A DNA stretch of 64,000 bases, from NCBI RefSeq assembly GCF_016595505.1, contig NZ_JAENIL010000008.1, positions 1-64,000 on the forward strand, given 5' to 3'. Of this stretch, positions 50,620 to 60,063 are shown one piece after another (position 1 is the stretch's first letter; every line of letters begins with the position of its first letter). The position numbers were made by a program, and so were the translations under genes. The notes under the pieces are model-generated. The model was not told where the DNA came from and did not search any database. It saw only the letters and a program-made list of their open reading frames with translations. Source of the stretch: Pelagicoccus mobilis (GTDB lineage Bacteria; Verrucomicrobiota; Verrucomicrobiia; Opitutales; Opitutaceae).

Positions 50620-52026
50620 ATGTCCTTCATCCACGACGACTTTCTTCTTCAATCAGATTCTGCTCGCGAGCTGTACCACAACTACGCGAAGGACGAGCCT
50701 ATTCATGACTACCACTGCCACTTGCCGCCGCAAGATGTGGCAACGAATCGTCGCTTTGGAGATCTCGCGGAAATCTGGCTGGAAGGGGACCACTACAAGT
50801 GGCGTGCCATGCGTAGTAATGGAGTGGCGGAAGAATTGTGCACAGGGGATGCGGATCCGTATGACAAGTTTCTCGCTTGGTGTCGTACCGTTCCGAATAC
50901 ACTCCGCAATCCACTTTATCACTGGAGTCATTTGGAGCTGAAGCGTTACTTCGATATCGATACCTTAATCAGCGAGGATACTGCAAAGGAGATTTGGGAA
51001 GCGGCGAATGAGAAACTGAAGTCGGAAGAGTTCAGTGCTCACGGTATTCTCAAGAATTTCAAAGTGAAGGTCGTTGGGACTACGGATGACCCGATCGATT
51101 CTCTCGAGCATCACAAAACGATCCGTGGCCAAGGTTTGGATACGGCAGTGGTTCCAACGTTCCGGCCAGATAAGGCTTTGAACGTTGATCAAGCCGAAGC
51201 GTTTAACGCTTGGGTCGATAAGCTGGCAGAGACTGTTGGTAGCTCGGTTTCAAGTTTGAGCGAACTTCTAACGGTATTGAAATCGCGTCACTATTTCTTC
51301 CACGAAATGGGTGGGCGTTTGTCCGACCATGGATTGGAGCGCTGTTTCTTCGCGGAAACCAGCGAATCAGAGGTGGCGGCGATTTTCGATAAGGCGCGTG
51401 GCGGTACAAACGCGAGTGAGGCGGAAAAGGAAGCCTTCGCGTTTTACGTGATGCGTGAAGTCGGTCGTTGGAATGCGGAAAAGGGCTGGACGATGCAGCT
51501 GCATGTCGGGGCGATCCGGAACAACAACTCGCGAATGTTCCGTAATATCGGCCCGGATACTGGCTTTGATTCCATTGGCGATTTTCCGCAGGTCCGTACG
51601 ATGAGTCGTTTCCTCGATAGTCTGGACAGCACGAATCAGTTGCCGAAGACGGTTATCTACAATCTCAATTGGTCGGATAATTACGCCATGGCGACCATGC
51701 TGGGGAATTTCCAGGATGGAAGTGTCCCGGGTAAGATTCAGCTGGGAAGCGGCTGGTGGTTCCTCGATCAGAAGGAGGGGATGGAAGCTCAGATCAACGC
51801 TCTCTCGAACCTAGGCCTACTCTCGCGGTTCGTGGGCATGTTGACGGATTCACGCTCTTTCCTTTCGTACCCTCGCCACGAGTACTTCCGGCGTATTCTG
51901 TGTGATATGCTCGGCAATGATATCGAGAAGGGTGAACTCCCTAGGGATTTCGATCTCGTTGGCGGCATGGTGAAGAATATCTGTTTCGCCAATGCGGAAC
52001 GATTCTTTGGCGTGCAATTGCCTTAG
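50620..52026 (+). CDS. uxaC: Uronate (glucuronate/galacturonate) isomerase
   Basis: Converts D-glucuronate to D-fructuronate and D-galacturonate to D-tagaturonate. The 468-residue amidohydrolase-fold protein starts FIHDDFLLQSDSARELYHNY and has the metal/catalytic IHDYHCHLPPQDVA, GTTDDPIDSLEHHKTI, MQLHVGAIRNNNSRMF, NWSDNYAMATMLGNF, LGSGWWFLDQKEGMEAQ and DSRSFLSYPRHEYFRRILC. All family blocks are present and the length is normal. It is the last clear gene of the uronate region. Confidence 0.97.
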   Translation: MSFIHDDFLLQSDSARELYHNYAKDEPIHDYHCHLPPQDVATNRRFGDLAEIWLEGDHYKWRAMRSNGVAEELCTGDADPYDKFLAWCRTVPNTLRNPLYHWSHLELKRYFDIDTLISEDTAKEIWEAANEKLKSEEFSAHGILKNFKVKVVGTTDDPIDSLEHHKTIRGQGLDTAVVPTFRPDKALNVDQAEAFNAWVDKLAETVGSSVSSLSELLTVLKSRHYFFHEMGGRLSDHGLERCFFAETSESEVAAIFDKARGGTNASEAEKEAFAFYVMREVGRWNAEKGWTMQLHVGAIRNNNSRMFRNIGPDTGFDSIGDFPQVRTMSRFLDSLDSTNQLPKTVIYNLNWSDNYAMATMLGNFQDGSVPGKIQLGSGWWFLDQKEGMEAQINALSNLGLLSRFVGMLTDSRSFLSYPRHEYFRRILCDMLGNDIEKGELPRDFDLVGGMVKNICFANAERFFGVQLP

Positions 52027-52236
52027 GAAATCCGCTTGTTTCCGCTGCCGACTCCTGGGGTTGGCTTTAGTCGTAAGAATATACAGGGATTTCTTCTAAT
52101 CTCGGTGGCTGGAATCGAATTCCTGGTTATGGGTTAGGGGCGTTCTCGGTTTGGTTGATTCGCCCTAAGTAGTTCGGACGGAAGTGGGGCGGGCTGAGTG
52201 GCGTGCAAACGATTTTAGCGGAGCAAGACAGTCGGC

Positions 52237-53853
52237 ATGAGAAAGCAGGAGACGATAAGGACGGGGAGTGTCAATTTTGAGATTGGCCAAAAGAAGATTC
52301 TTCTGGTCGAGGACAACGAGTCCGATGCGCGTCTAGTGGAGGTGATGCTGGAGCGTACTGCAGAGGCGGGATTGTTTCAGATGGTCAGAGCTCGAACGCT
52401 TCGGGAGGCTCGGGCCTTGTGCGGGGAGCATTGTTTCACTGTTGTGCTTTTGGATCTTGGATTGAGCGATTCCTTTGGTATCGAGACTCTGGAGGCTATC
52501 CTGCCTGTCGCGAAGTGCGCGGTGATCGTGTTGAGCGGGATGAATGATGAGGAGTTGGCGATCAACGCTCTGAATTGCGGAGCCCAGGACTATCTGATGA
52601 AGGACGAGCTGCGTGAGCGTTCTATCAGTCGTTCGATTCGTTATGCGATCGAGCGTTACCGGCTGAGTCAGGAACTGGAGCGTGAGAAGAGGAAGGCTGA
52701 GGCGGCGAGTCGCGCGAAGAGCGAGTTTCTTGCGGTCATGAGCCATGAGTTTCGCACGCCTATGAATGGGATTATCGGGGGCCTGGAGATTCTGAAGTCC
52801 AACAAGGGTGCTGGGGCGTCGGAAGAGATTGTGGAGATGATGGGCGAGTGCGCCTTTAATCAGCTCGAACTGATCAACGATGTACTGGATCTGAGCAAGA
52901 TCGAGTCGAACAGTCTAGAGCTCGATATGGGGCCAGTGTGCCTTTCGGATGTTATCCAGTCCACTTTGAGCACCTTGAGCTTTAAGGCTTCTAGCAAGTC
53001 GATTGGCTTGGACACTGAAGTGGATGACGATGTCCCGGCGGTTTTTCGTTCGGATGCCCGCCGGGTCCGTCAGATTTTGCTCAATCTGGTAGGTAATGCA
53101 GTGAAGTTCACGGACGAAGGACGGGTGTTGCTGCGGGTCCAGGTAGACACCGGGGGAAAGGTTCATTTTTCAGTTTCCGATACGGGGATCGGGATAGAGC
53201 GCTCGCTTTTGAGTTCGATATTCGAGCCGTTCGTGCAAGCAGAGTCATCGAAAGACCGGAAATATCAGGGAACAGGCTTGGGCTTGGCTATCTGCCGTCG
53301 CTTGTGCGGGATTTTGGGTGGAGATATTTGGGTGGAGAGCGAAGAGGGAGTTGGCTCGACCTTTCACTTTACGGTCAAGGTGGAGACTTTGGATTTGGAA
53401 CGTGACGTTGAAGAGAGTTCCAATCAGGTCGTAGCTGGTGGCGACCGAACTTTGGCTGAGGTTTGTCCGTTGCGTGTTTTGGTGGTGGACGACAATGATT
53501 CGAGTCGTTTCGTGCTGGAGAAGGCGTTTGCTCGATTGGGGTACCATCCGGAGTTTGCGGGGGATGGGAAAGAGGCGATTTCGAAAGCGACGCAAGGAAC
53601 CTTTGATCTCATTTTGATGGATTTGCAGCTTCCCAAGATCGATGGGTTCGAGGCGACTCATCGGATCTTTGAAATCGCTGAGATGGCTCGTTCGAAGCCG
53701 TTTATTTCTGCGATGAAGTCCTCCGCCTTGCAGCGGGCGAATAATGAGGAGATGGCCGAAGATTGGGATGGGATGATGACCAAGCCGATTTTGGATTCCG
53801 AGTTGGAGAGCATGATCAAGTCCGTCTATGCCAAGCGTGCGTATTCGGCCTGA
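52237..53853 (+). CDS. Hybrid sensor histidine kinase (REC-HisKA-HATPase-REC)
   Basis: A 538-residue soluble kinase. A first receiver (about 18-135) has the phospho-acceptor Asp73 in VVLLDLGLSD and the conserved Lys122. Next come HisKA with His170 (VMSHEFRTPMNGIIGG), HATPase_c with N box (NLVGNAVKFTDEG), G1 (SDTGIGIERS) and G2 (GTGLGLAICRRL), and a second receiver (about 412-530) with Asp462 (LILMDLQLPKIDG) and TKP. Input would come through phosphorylation of the N-terminal receiver, so it acts in a phosphorelay. A 210-bp gap precedes it (52027-52236) with no gene or clear promoter seen. It is followed by another kinase on the same strand. Confidence 0.93.
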   Translation: MRKQETIRTGSVNFEIGQKKILLVEDNESDARLVEVMLERTAEAGLFQMVRARTLREARALCGEHCFTVVLLDLGLSDSFGIETLEAILPVAKCAVIVLSGMNDEELAINALNCGAQDYLMKDELRERSISRSIRYAIERYRLSQELEREKRKAEAASRAKSEFLAVMSHEFRTPMNGIIGGLEILKSNKGAGASEEIVEMMGECAFNQLELINDVLDLSKIESNSLELDMGPVCLSDVIQSTLSTLSFKASSKSIGLDTEVDDDVPAVFRSDARRVRQILLNLVGNAVKFTDEGRVLLRVQVDTGGKVHFSVSDTGIGIERSLLSSIFEPFVQAESSKDRKYQGTGLGLAICRRLCGILGGDIWVESEEGVGSTFHFTVKVETLDLERDVEESSNQVVAGGDRTLAEVCPLRVLVVDDNDSSRFVLEKAFARLGYHPEFAGDGKEAISKATQGTFDLILMDLQLPKIDGFEATHRIFEIAEMARSKPFISAMKSSALQRANNEEMAEDWDGMMTKPILDSELESMIKSVYAKRAYSA

Positions 53854-53965
53854 GGGAATTTCATTGTATTTCGTTCTCCCATCGCGGGTTTGACAGTGCT
53901 GACATCGAGGGACAATGTATCGGCTTCTCTTGCCTGTTCATCGTATAACGACAGTGGATACGTAG

Positions 53966-56900
53966 ATGGTCGTCCGCCATATTCAAAATCGCATTTCGCT
54001 TAAGTTGGCCTTCGCTTCATTCGTGGCGATCGTACTTTCGTTTTTGATTGGCTTGGAAATCGCCCGTCGGATATCGGAGGCTGATTTGGAGAAGGAGGAC
54101 AAGCTGATCGCTCAGCTTGCGTTGCACGTGGTTGAGTCTCCCAAGCGTGCCATGCGGATGGTGGCTCTCCAGGAGAGTCTTTCAAGTTGGAGGGGAAGGC
54201 CTGAACTCCTTGCTTTGTCCGGATCGAAACCGGAGCTTGTGGAAGGACAGGGACGACTCTTGCCAGGTGGGAATTGGAAGGATGTGAGTGATTTGCCGAG
54301 CGTGGACTTGTCATTGGCTGTGGAAATGGCAGGTGGGTTTCATCGCGTTGCGGAAGATGCATTTACCTATCAGTATTTTGCGATCGATTCTGATGTCGCC
54401 GATAACTGGATACTCGTGGTTGTGCGTCGCCAGATTTCTAGGGATTGGTTGTACGAACTGGAGCGCTACCGGTCGTTTCTTTTGTTGGGGTTCGGAGTTT
54501 TTGTAGCGTTTGTTCTCTACACGTATCGTGAGCACGGTCGCATTGTGTTCCGTCCGCTTTCTCGATTGGCGGAGGAGATGGAGAGTCGGATTAACAAAGT
54601 TTCGGGTGAGGGAACGGACTTCAAGGCGGAGGGGGATGAGATCCAGTTGCTGACTGCTCGTTATACCGAGCTCGTCTCGCTTGTGGATGCGCAACGTCGG
54701 GAGCTGAAAAAGAGTAGCGAAGAATTAAGGAATCTGCTGGATACGCTTCCTGCCTACATTTGGTACAAGGATGACAAGAACAACATCCTGCGGGTGAATA
54801 AGTCTGGTGCGGAATCGGTAGGAATGAGTATCGAGGAGCTGGAGGGGAAGGCGGTGAGGGAGGTTTTTCCCGAAGATGCTGAGGATTATTACAAGGATGA
54901 TTTGGAAGTGATCCAGAGTGGGCAACCAAAACTTGGATACATCGAGAGTTACTCCCCTCAGAATGGGCCCGCTCGCACGATTCGTACGGACAAGATCCCT
55001 TACGTCAATTCGAATGGGAAGGTGACGGGGGTTGTGGCTTTAGTGACTGATATCACGGAGTTGGTCGACTTGCAGGAGGCTAGGCAGGCGAGTGAGCGAT
55101 TGATGAAGCGTTTGTTGGAAATCGGTAATTGGGAGGCGACCGATTTTGAGGAGCGGATACTGGCGGCGCTGAAGGATACTTGCGAGGTCTTGGGGTTGAG
55201 AACGGGGGTGCTTTCAAGAATCGAGGGGACTTCTTACCGTATCGAGCAGGTTTTCGATACAACTGGGAACTTTAATGCGGGAGAGTCGTTTCCGCTCGAG
55301 GATGTCTACTGCAATATTGTGGTTATGACCGGGCGTAGCATCGCTACGACCCATATGGGCGGGACCAGTTGGCGAGATCTGAAGTGTTATGCGAATGTAC
55401 AGCTCGAGAGCTATATCGCCGCGCCGATTCGACTCGGGGGAGAGATTGTGGGAACGATCAATTTTAGCGCTCCGGAAGCGAGGAGGAAGCAGTTTTCTCA
55501 ATTCGAGATCGATAGCGTGCGAATGATGGCTCGCTGGGTCGAGGGGTTGATGCGGCGCGAGCGAATGCTGAACCAGTTAAACAGGCAGACGGATGAACTG
55601 CGTTTAATTTTGGATACAACGCCGGCGTATATCTGGTTCAAAAACGACCAGAACGTTATTTTAAGAGCGAATCGTGCGGCTGCGGATTCGGTGAATATGA
55701 GTGTGGATCAGATTGAAGGGATGGAGGTTAAGGAGCTCTTTCCCGAGGATGCTGACCAATTCTATGAGGACGATCTCGCTGTAATGGAAAGCGGTGTCCC
55801 GAAGCTAGGTTATATTCAACCGTTCACGTCTCGAGAGGGGCAACAGCGTTGGTCAAGTGTGGATAAGCTGCCTTATGAGTTGTCGAATCGGCAGCGTGGC
55901 GTGATCGCGGTGGTGACGGATATTACGGAGCTGGTGGAGGTTCAGAATGCGTTGAAAAAGGCGGAGCAGGAGTTTCGTACGGCTGTTGAAGCGGCTCCGA
56001 TTGGAATGGTGATTGTTGGGAGCGATGTTTGTGTCCAATTGATGAATACGGAGGCGGAACGTATTTTTGGATACGGGAGAAGCGAGTTGATCGGCGCTTC
56101 GTTTGAGCGATTCTTGGAGGATGCACAGTTGTCTGCCTTGCGGGAAATGTTCAAGAACGAGATGGCGAGAGGGGCTGAGCTGCAGTTTGGCTCTGATGGA
56201 AGTTTGTTGGCTAAGCGTCCGGACGAGAGAGTTGTGCCGATCGAGATTGTGTTCAAGGGATTGGATCTCGCGTCAGGTCCTTGCGTCATGGTTTCTGTCG
56301 CTGATATCTCGTCTCGCCTCGCGTCGCAGCAGGCGCTTAAGGATAGCCAGGAGCGTTTTCAGTTGGCGGCCCAGGGCGCGAGCGTCGGAATTTGGGACTG
56401 GTATGACATTGCAGGACAGAAGGCTTGGTGGTCTCCGAAGTATTTTGAGTTGTTGGGGTACAAGCCTGACGAGATCGAATCGAGTCTGTCGACCTTCGAG
56501 AAACTGATTCACCCGGATGACAAGGAAGCCACTTTGGATCGGGCGATGGCGAGTCTGCATGAAGGGGGCATCTTTTCCTCGGATTACCGGCTTCGGTGTA
56601 AGGATGGGGTGTATCGTTGGTTTTCGGGTAGTGGGATGGTGCTATTGGATGAAGAGGGGAACGTTCGGAGGATGACGGGCACGATTCAGGATATAGACGA
56701 TCGGAAGCGGGCGGAGGAAGAGCTCTCGGATGCGGTGATCGAGTTGAAATCCGCGAACGAAGAGCTATCGAATTTCGCTTATCTGAGTTCTCATGATCTT
56801 CAGGAGCCTTTGCGTACGATTTCGAGTTTTATCAGTCTCCTGAAGGAACAGTATGGTCCGCAGCTGGACGAGGAGGCGAACGAGTACATGGACTTCACGT

Positions 56901-57472
56901 TGGTTGGGGTCACGCGTTTGCAGAATATGATTCGGAGCCTGCTTCGCTACAGCCGGCTGAGTTCGAAGCTTAAGAGTTCGGCTGAGGTTCAGCTGCGTGA
57001 GGCGGTGGAGATGGCGCTTTCGGATCTGAAGACTCGGATCGAGGAAACGGGAGCCGTATTCAAACTGGATGACGCGATGCCGTCTGTGACAGGTGATTTG
57101 AATCAGGTATCGTTGGTGTTCCAGAATTTGTTTAGCAACGCGATCAAGTTCAATCGTACCTCGACTCCAGAGGTTTCGGTATCGAGCTCCTTTATGGACT
57201 CTGGCGCTTTGGGAGTGGAAGAGGCGAAGAGTGGAGCGTATGTTGTGGTGGAGGTGGGCGACAATGGGATTGGAATCAAGGAAAAGTACCAGAGGCGGAT
57301 CTTTTCGATTTTCCAGAAATTGCATCCTTCTGGGGAATACGAAGGGAGCGGAATCGGTCTTTCCATGGTACAGAAAATCATGCAGAGCCACGGCGGCTAC
57401 GTATGGCTGGAATCTGAGGAAGGCGAGGGAAGCCGCTTCTTTTTGGCCTTTCCGATTAACGGTTCGAATTAG
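53966..57472 (+). CDS. Membrane multi-PAS/GAF sensor histidine kinase
   Basis: A 1168-residue kinase. It has a membrane span at about 14-30, an extracytoplasmic part to about 165, a second span at about 168-187, and a HAMP-like stretch (190-250). The cytosolic order is PAS1 (about 255-370), GAF (375-535), PAS2 (545-660), PAS3 (665-780), PAS4/PAC (790-905), HisKA with His943 in YLSSHDLQEPLRTI, and HATPase_c with VGDNGIGIKEKYQRRIF and GSGIGLSMVQKI. PAS1 and PAS2 are near duplicates (LLDTLPAYIWYKDD vs ILDTTPAYIWFKND). The H box is of the bacteriophytochrome type, but no bilin-binding site was recognised. The response regulator downstream is the likely partner. Confidence 0.92.
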   Translation: MVVRHIQNRISLKLAFASFVAIVLSFLIGLEIARRISEADLEKEDKLIAQLALHVVESPKRAMRMVALQESLSSWRGRPELLALSGSKPELVEGQGRLLPGGNWKDVSDLPSVDLSLAVEMAGGFHRVAEDAFTYQYFAIDSDVADNWILVVVRRQISRDWLYELERYRSFLLLGFGVFVAFVLYTYREHGRIVFRPLSRLAEEMESRINKVSGEGTDFKAEGDEIQLLTARYTELVSLVDAQRRELKKSSEELRNLLDTLPAYIWYKDDKNNILRVNKSGAESVGMSIEELEGKAVREVFPEDAEDYYKDDLEVIQSGQPKLGYIESYSPQNGPARTIRTDKIPYVNSNGKVTGVVALVTDITELVDLQEARQASERLMKRLLEIGNWEATDFEERILAALKDTCEVLGLRTGVLSRIEGTSYRIEQVFDTTGNFNAGESFPLEDVYCNIVVMTGRSIATTHMGGTSWRDLKCYANVQLESYIAAPIRLGGEIVGTINFSAPEARRKQFSQFEIDSVRMMARWVEGLMRRERMLNQLNRQTDELRLILDTTPAYIWFKNDQNVILRANRAAADSVNMSVDQIEGMEVKELFPEDADQFYEDDLAVMESGVPKLGYIQPFTSREGQQRWSSVDKLPYELSNRQRGVIAVVTDITELVEVQNALKKAEQEFRTAVEAAPIGMVIVGSDVCVQLMNTEAERIFGYGRSELIGASFERFLEDAQLSALREMFKNEMARGAELQFGSDGSLLAKRPDERVVPIEIVFKGLDLASGPCVMVSVADISSRLASQQALKDSQERFQLAAQGASVGIWDWYDIAGQKAWWSPKYFELLGYKPDEIESSLSTFEKLIHPDDKEATLDRAMASLHEGGIFSSDYRLRCKDGVYRWFSGSGMVLLDEEGNVRRMTGTIQDIDDRKRAEEELSDAVIELKSANEELSNFAYLSSHDLQEPLRTISSFISLLKEQYGPQLDEEANEYMDFTLVGVTRLQNMIRSLLRYSRLSSKLKSSAEVQLREAVEMALSDLKTRIEETGAVFKLDDAMPSVTGDLNQVSLVFQNLFSNAIKFNRTSTPEVSVSSSFMDSGALGVEEAKSGAYVVVEVGDNGIGIKEKYQRRIFSIFQKLHPSGEYEGSGIGLSMVQKIMQSHGGYVWLESEEGEGSRFFLAFPINGSN

Positions 57473-57553
57473 CGTTTTTTGAAAAAGCTGCTATTGGTTT
57501 GTAAACAGCTTCAAACCCTTGACTTAGACCCCTTAGAAGAGAAAAAGCGAAGT

Positions 57554-58009
57554 ATGACTGAGAATGCCCGCCCGATCGAGATGTTGCTCGTGGAAGATAA
57601 CGAAGCCGATATCCGGCTGACCCAAATCGCGTTGAAACAAGCGAAGCTGGCCAACTCCCTAAACGTGGTTAGGGATGGCGAAGAAGCGTTGTCCTATTTG
57701 AAAGCAGAGGGGGAGTATGCCGGACGCACGCGCCCTGATCTGGTATTGTTGGATCTAAATTTGCCTAAGCTGAATGGGGCGGAGGTGTTGAAGGAGATTC
57801 GCGAGATGGATGAGTTTAAGTCGCTGCCGGTGGTTATTTTGACGACCTCGGATGCGGATCAGGACATTTTCAAGAGCTACGAGCTGCACGCGAATTGTTA
57901 CATCACAAAACCTGTGGATCTGCGAAAGTTCATGGGGGTGGTAGAAATGATCGAGGACTTTTGGGTGCGGGTGGTTACCTTGCCTCCTTCCGACTCGGAA
58001 GAGGAGTAG
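57554..58009 (+). CDS. Rcp1-type single-domain response regulator
   Basis: A 151-residue receiver with no output domain. It has EMLLVEDNEADIRLTQIALK, Asp67 in PDLVLLDLNLPKLNG, VVILTTSDADQDI and the conserved Lys in NCYITKPVDLRKF. NEADIRL and the long loop AEGEYAGRTRPD are typical of Rcp1, the partner of cyanobacterial phytochrome kinases. ATG 57554 gives the family start; an upstream TTG at 57479 would add 25 odd residues. It sits 81 bp after the large kinase, whose SSHDLQEP H box belongs to the same pairing type. Phosphotransfer to the hybrid kinase at 52237 is also possible. Confidence 0.92.
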   Translation: MTENARPIEMLLVEDNEADIRLTQIALKQAKLANSLNVVRDGEEALSYLKAEGEYAGRTRPDLVLLDLNLPKLNGAEVLKEIREMDEFKSLPVVILTTSDADQDIFKSYELHANCYITKPVDLRKFMGVVEMIEDFWVRVVTLPPSDSEEE

Positions 58010-58034
58010 TTGATAGAGTTTAAGACATGAAATA

Positions 58035-58068
58035 GGGATGGCCGAAGCGGACCATCCCTTTTCTTTTT
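58035..58068 (+). terminator. Intrinsic terminator after the response regulator
   Basis: GGGATGG (58035-58041) pairs with CCATCCC (58052-58058), with an inner CC/GG, followed by TTTTCTTTTT. It lies 25 bp after the stop codon, between convergent genes. Confidence 0.8.
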
Positions 58069-58087
58069 CTCGATTCGAGGTGTTGTT

Positions 58088-58942
58088 CTAGAGCTCTTTG
58101 ATTTTGGCTCGAACTTCTGCGGCTTCTTGATCGCGACCGAGCTTGTCGAGGATCTTGGCCTTCAGCTCATAGGTTTCTGGGAGTTTACGTCCCACCCAAG
58201 GACGGTTGATGGCGACGTCTGCCCACTCGAGAGCGAGTTCAAGTTCCAGCTCGTTGGCCAAAAGGTAGTTGGCGGCATCCATCACATTCTGGTAGCGGAA
58301 GCCGACTGCGTTGCTCATTTCAGCTTTGAGTGACTCGACCATGATCGCGTCCGTATCGACGGAAACGTTGATCGGGATTTGCTTCTTTTCCCAGTTCAGG
58401 GAGAGGATGGCGGAGTTTTTACCGACTTTGGAGAAGCTGTAGGTGAGTTGCTCGGTATGTTCGGCGGCGGTGGCTTTGACCTTGGCGCGCAAGGCGTCGT
58501 TCTCGGGATTGTAGAAATAGCTGCCCCAGGCTTGATAGTCTTTCGAGAGGATTACGGTGACGTCATCGTTTTCCTCGACGATCAGATGCAGTCCATAGCT
58601 GCCGGCCGGGATGTTCTTCCCCTCGATTTGAGCGTCGTGAGCGATGGTGAGCACGGTGTTTTGATTGGCTCCGGCCCGCCACGGAGCGGAAGTGGCTCCC
58701 GCCCATCCTAGATTGCTGAGGCCGTAGGGGACGAGCTTGCCCCAGATTGGGCGACCGTTGACGCTGGGGCGACTGTAGTCGACCGTGAACTTGGTAATGC
58801 CGACTGTCTGGCTGACGCTGGCTGCGGGACTGACTTGTGGTACCGTGGTCATCTGGGCGTCTGCCGTCAGGACGCCGAGGAGAGTGGCGGCGAGGAGGCT
58901 TAAGGAAGAACGGTAAAGGTTCTTTATAGAGCGAAGGATCAT
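58088..58942 (-). CDS. DUF2911 exported protein
   Basis: A 284-residue protein with a signal peptide (cleaved near LTADAQ). The DUF2911 domain covers about 30-190 (VGITKFTVDYSRPSVNGRPI, LVPYGLSNLGWAGATSAPWRAGANQNTVL in part, IPAGSYGLHLIVEENDDVTV, YQAWGSYFYNPENDALR). A short helical repeat region at about 210-284 looks like one or two TPR units. The function of DUF2911 is unknown; it is common in Bacteroidetes and related groups. It has its own transcription unit. Confidence 0.85.
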   Translation of the reverse strand: MILRSIKNLYRSSLSLLAATLLGVLTADAQMTTVPQVSPAASVSQTVGITKFTVDYSRPSVNGRPIWGKLVPYGLSNLGWAGATSAPWRAGANQNTVLTIAHDAQIEGKNIPAGSYGLHLIVEENDDVTVILSKDYQAWGSYFYNPENDALRAKVKATAAEHTEQLTYSFSKVGKNSAILSLNWEKKQIPINVSVDTDAIMVESLKAEMSNAVGFRYQNVMDAANYLLANELELELALEWADVAINRPWVGRKLPETYELKAKILDKLGRDQEAAEVRAKIKEL

Positions 58943-59061
58943 GGTTATTAGGGGTTCAAGATTTTTAGGAATTCCTCAAGAGGGGTAGGAAGGTGTACAC
59001 CATCCCTCTGTATTTCCCTGTTGAAATACCAACGAATAAGTCTGTCTTCAATTGCATTCTG

Positions 59062-60054
59062 ATGAAACACCTACCAGCCAAAGATCGATATCAGCAAATT
59101 GAATACAATCGCTGTGGACGCAGCGGTCTTAAACTTCCTCTCATTTCGCTGGGGCTTTGGCATAACTTTGGCAGCGAGGACGATTATGCCAATGCTCGGA
59201 AGCTCGCTCTCTTTGCATTTGACAAGGGGATTACCCACTTCGATTTGGCGAATAACTATGGTCCGCTGCCCGGGTCGGCGGAAAGCAATTTCGGCAAGAT
59301 CCTCAAGGAGGATCTGGCGTCCTATCGCGATGAGCTGATCATCTCTTCGAAGGCGGGCTATACGATGTGGGAGGGGCCGTATGGAGACTGGGGATCGAAG
59401 AAGTACATGGTTGCCAGTCTGGACCAGAGTCTTCAGCGTCTTGGAGTGGAGTATCTCGATATCTTTTACTCGCATCGGGCGGATCCTGAGACGCCGATCG
59501 AGGAGACGGTGGATGCTCTTGAATACGCAGTCCGTTCCGGAAAAGCCTTGTACGTGGGTTTGTCGAAATACGATCCAGAGCAAACGAGGTTGGCTTACGA
59601 GGAGCTTGGGCGTCGTGGAATTCGTTGTCTGATTCACCAGCCGCGATACAATATGATTGATCGGGGGCCGGAGGGCGGATTGTTCGATTGCCTGGAGGCG
59701 CTCGAAATGGGGGCGATCGTATTCAGTCCCTTGGAGCAAGGGATTTTGGGTGGGAGGTATTTGGATGGGATTCCATCCAAGTCTCGTGCGACAAGAGGGC
59801 ATTTCTTGACCGAAGAGAGGGCCTTGAATTGGCAGAGGCTTTCTCGAGCTCTCAATGAAATTGCCGGTGAGCGTGGCCAATCGCTCGCCCAGATGGCGAT
59901 TGCGTGGGTTTTGAGAAAGCGGGTCGTGACTTCAGCCCTGATTGGGGCGAGTTCGACGGAGCAGATTGCCCAGAACGTCGCGGCTACGGAGAAGCTTTCG
60001 TTTTCGGAGCAGGAGCTTGCCCGTATCGATCAAATTGTTACAGAGCTCGCCTAG
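59062..60054 (+). CDS. Aldo/keto reductase (YghZ/Gpr-like)
   Basis: A 330-residue TIM-barrel NADPH oxidoreductase. It starts YQQIEYNRCGRSGLKLPLIS and shows LGLWHNFG, the catalytic Asp/Tyr region THFDLANNYGPLPGSAE, Lys in ELIISSKAGYTMWEGPYGD and the His in DIFYSHRADPETPIEE. The NADPH-binding end has SALIGASSTEQIAQNV. The blocks match E. coli YghZ (L-glyceraldehyde-3-phosphate reductase). Start at ATG 59062; the frame is open 69 bp further upstream. It is convergent with the parA-like gene. Confidence 0.9.
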   Translation: MKHLPAKDRYQQIEYNRCGRSGLKLPLISLGLWHNFGSEDDYANARKLALFAFDKGITHFDLANNYGPLPGSAESNFGKILKEDLASYRDELIISSKAGYTMWEGPYGDWGSKKYMVASLDQSLQRLGVEYLDIFYSHRADPETPIEETVDALEYAVRSGKALYVGLSKYDPEQTRLAYEELGRRGIRCLIHQPRYNMIDRGPEGGLFDCLEALEMGAIVFSPLEQGILGGRYLDGIPSKSRATRGHFLTEERALNWQRLSRALNEIAGERGQSLAQMAIAWVLRKRVVTSALIGASSTEQIAQNVAATEKLSFSEQELARIDQIVTELA

Positions 60055-60063
60055 GACGCTGTG

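Noticed and set aside
50428-50652. 74-codon open frame on the minus strand filling the gap before uxaC
   Set aside because: It needs a TTG start inside uxaC, has no ribosome site and overlaps uxaC by 33 bp. The gap is better read as a control region.
53890-53918. TTGACA at 53890 as promoter of the large kinase
   Set aside because: The -35 is perfect, but no acceptable -10 lies 16-18 bp downstream.
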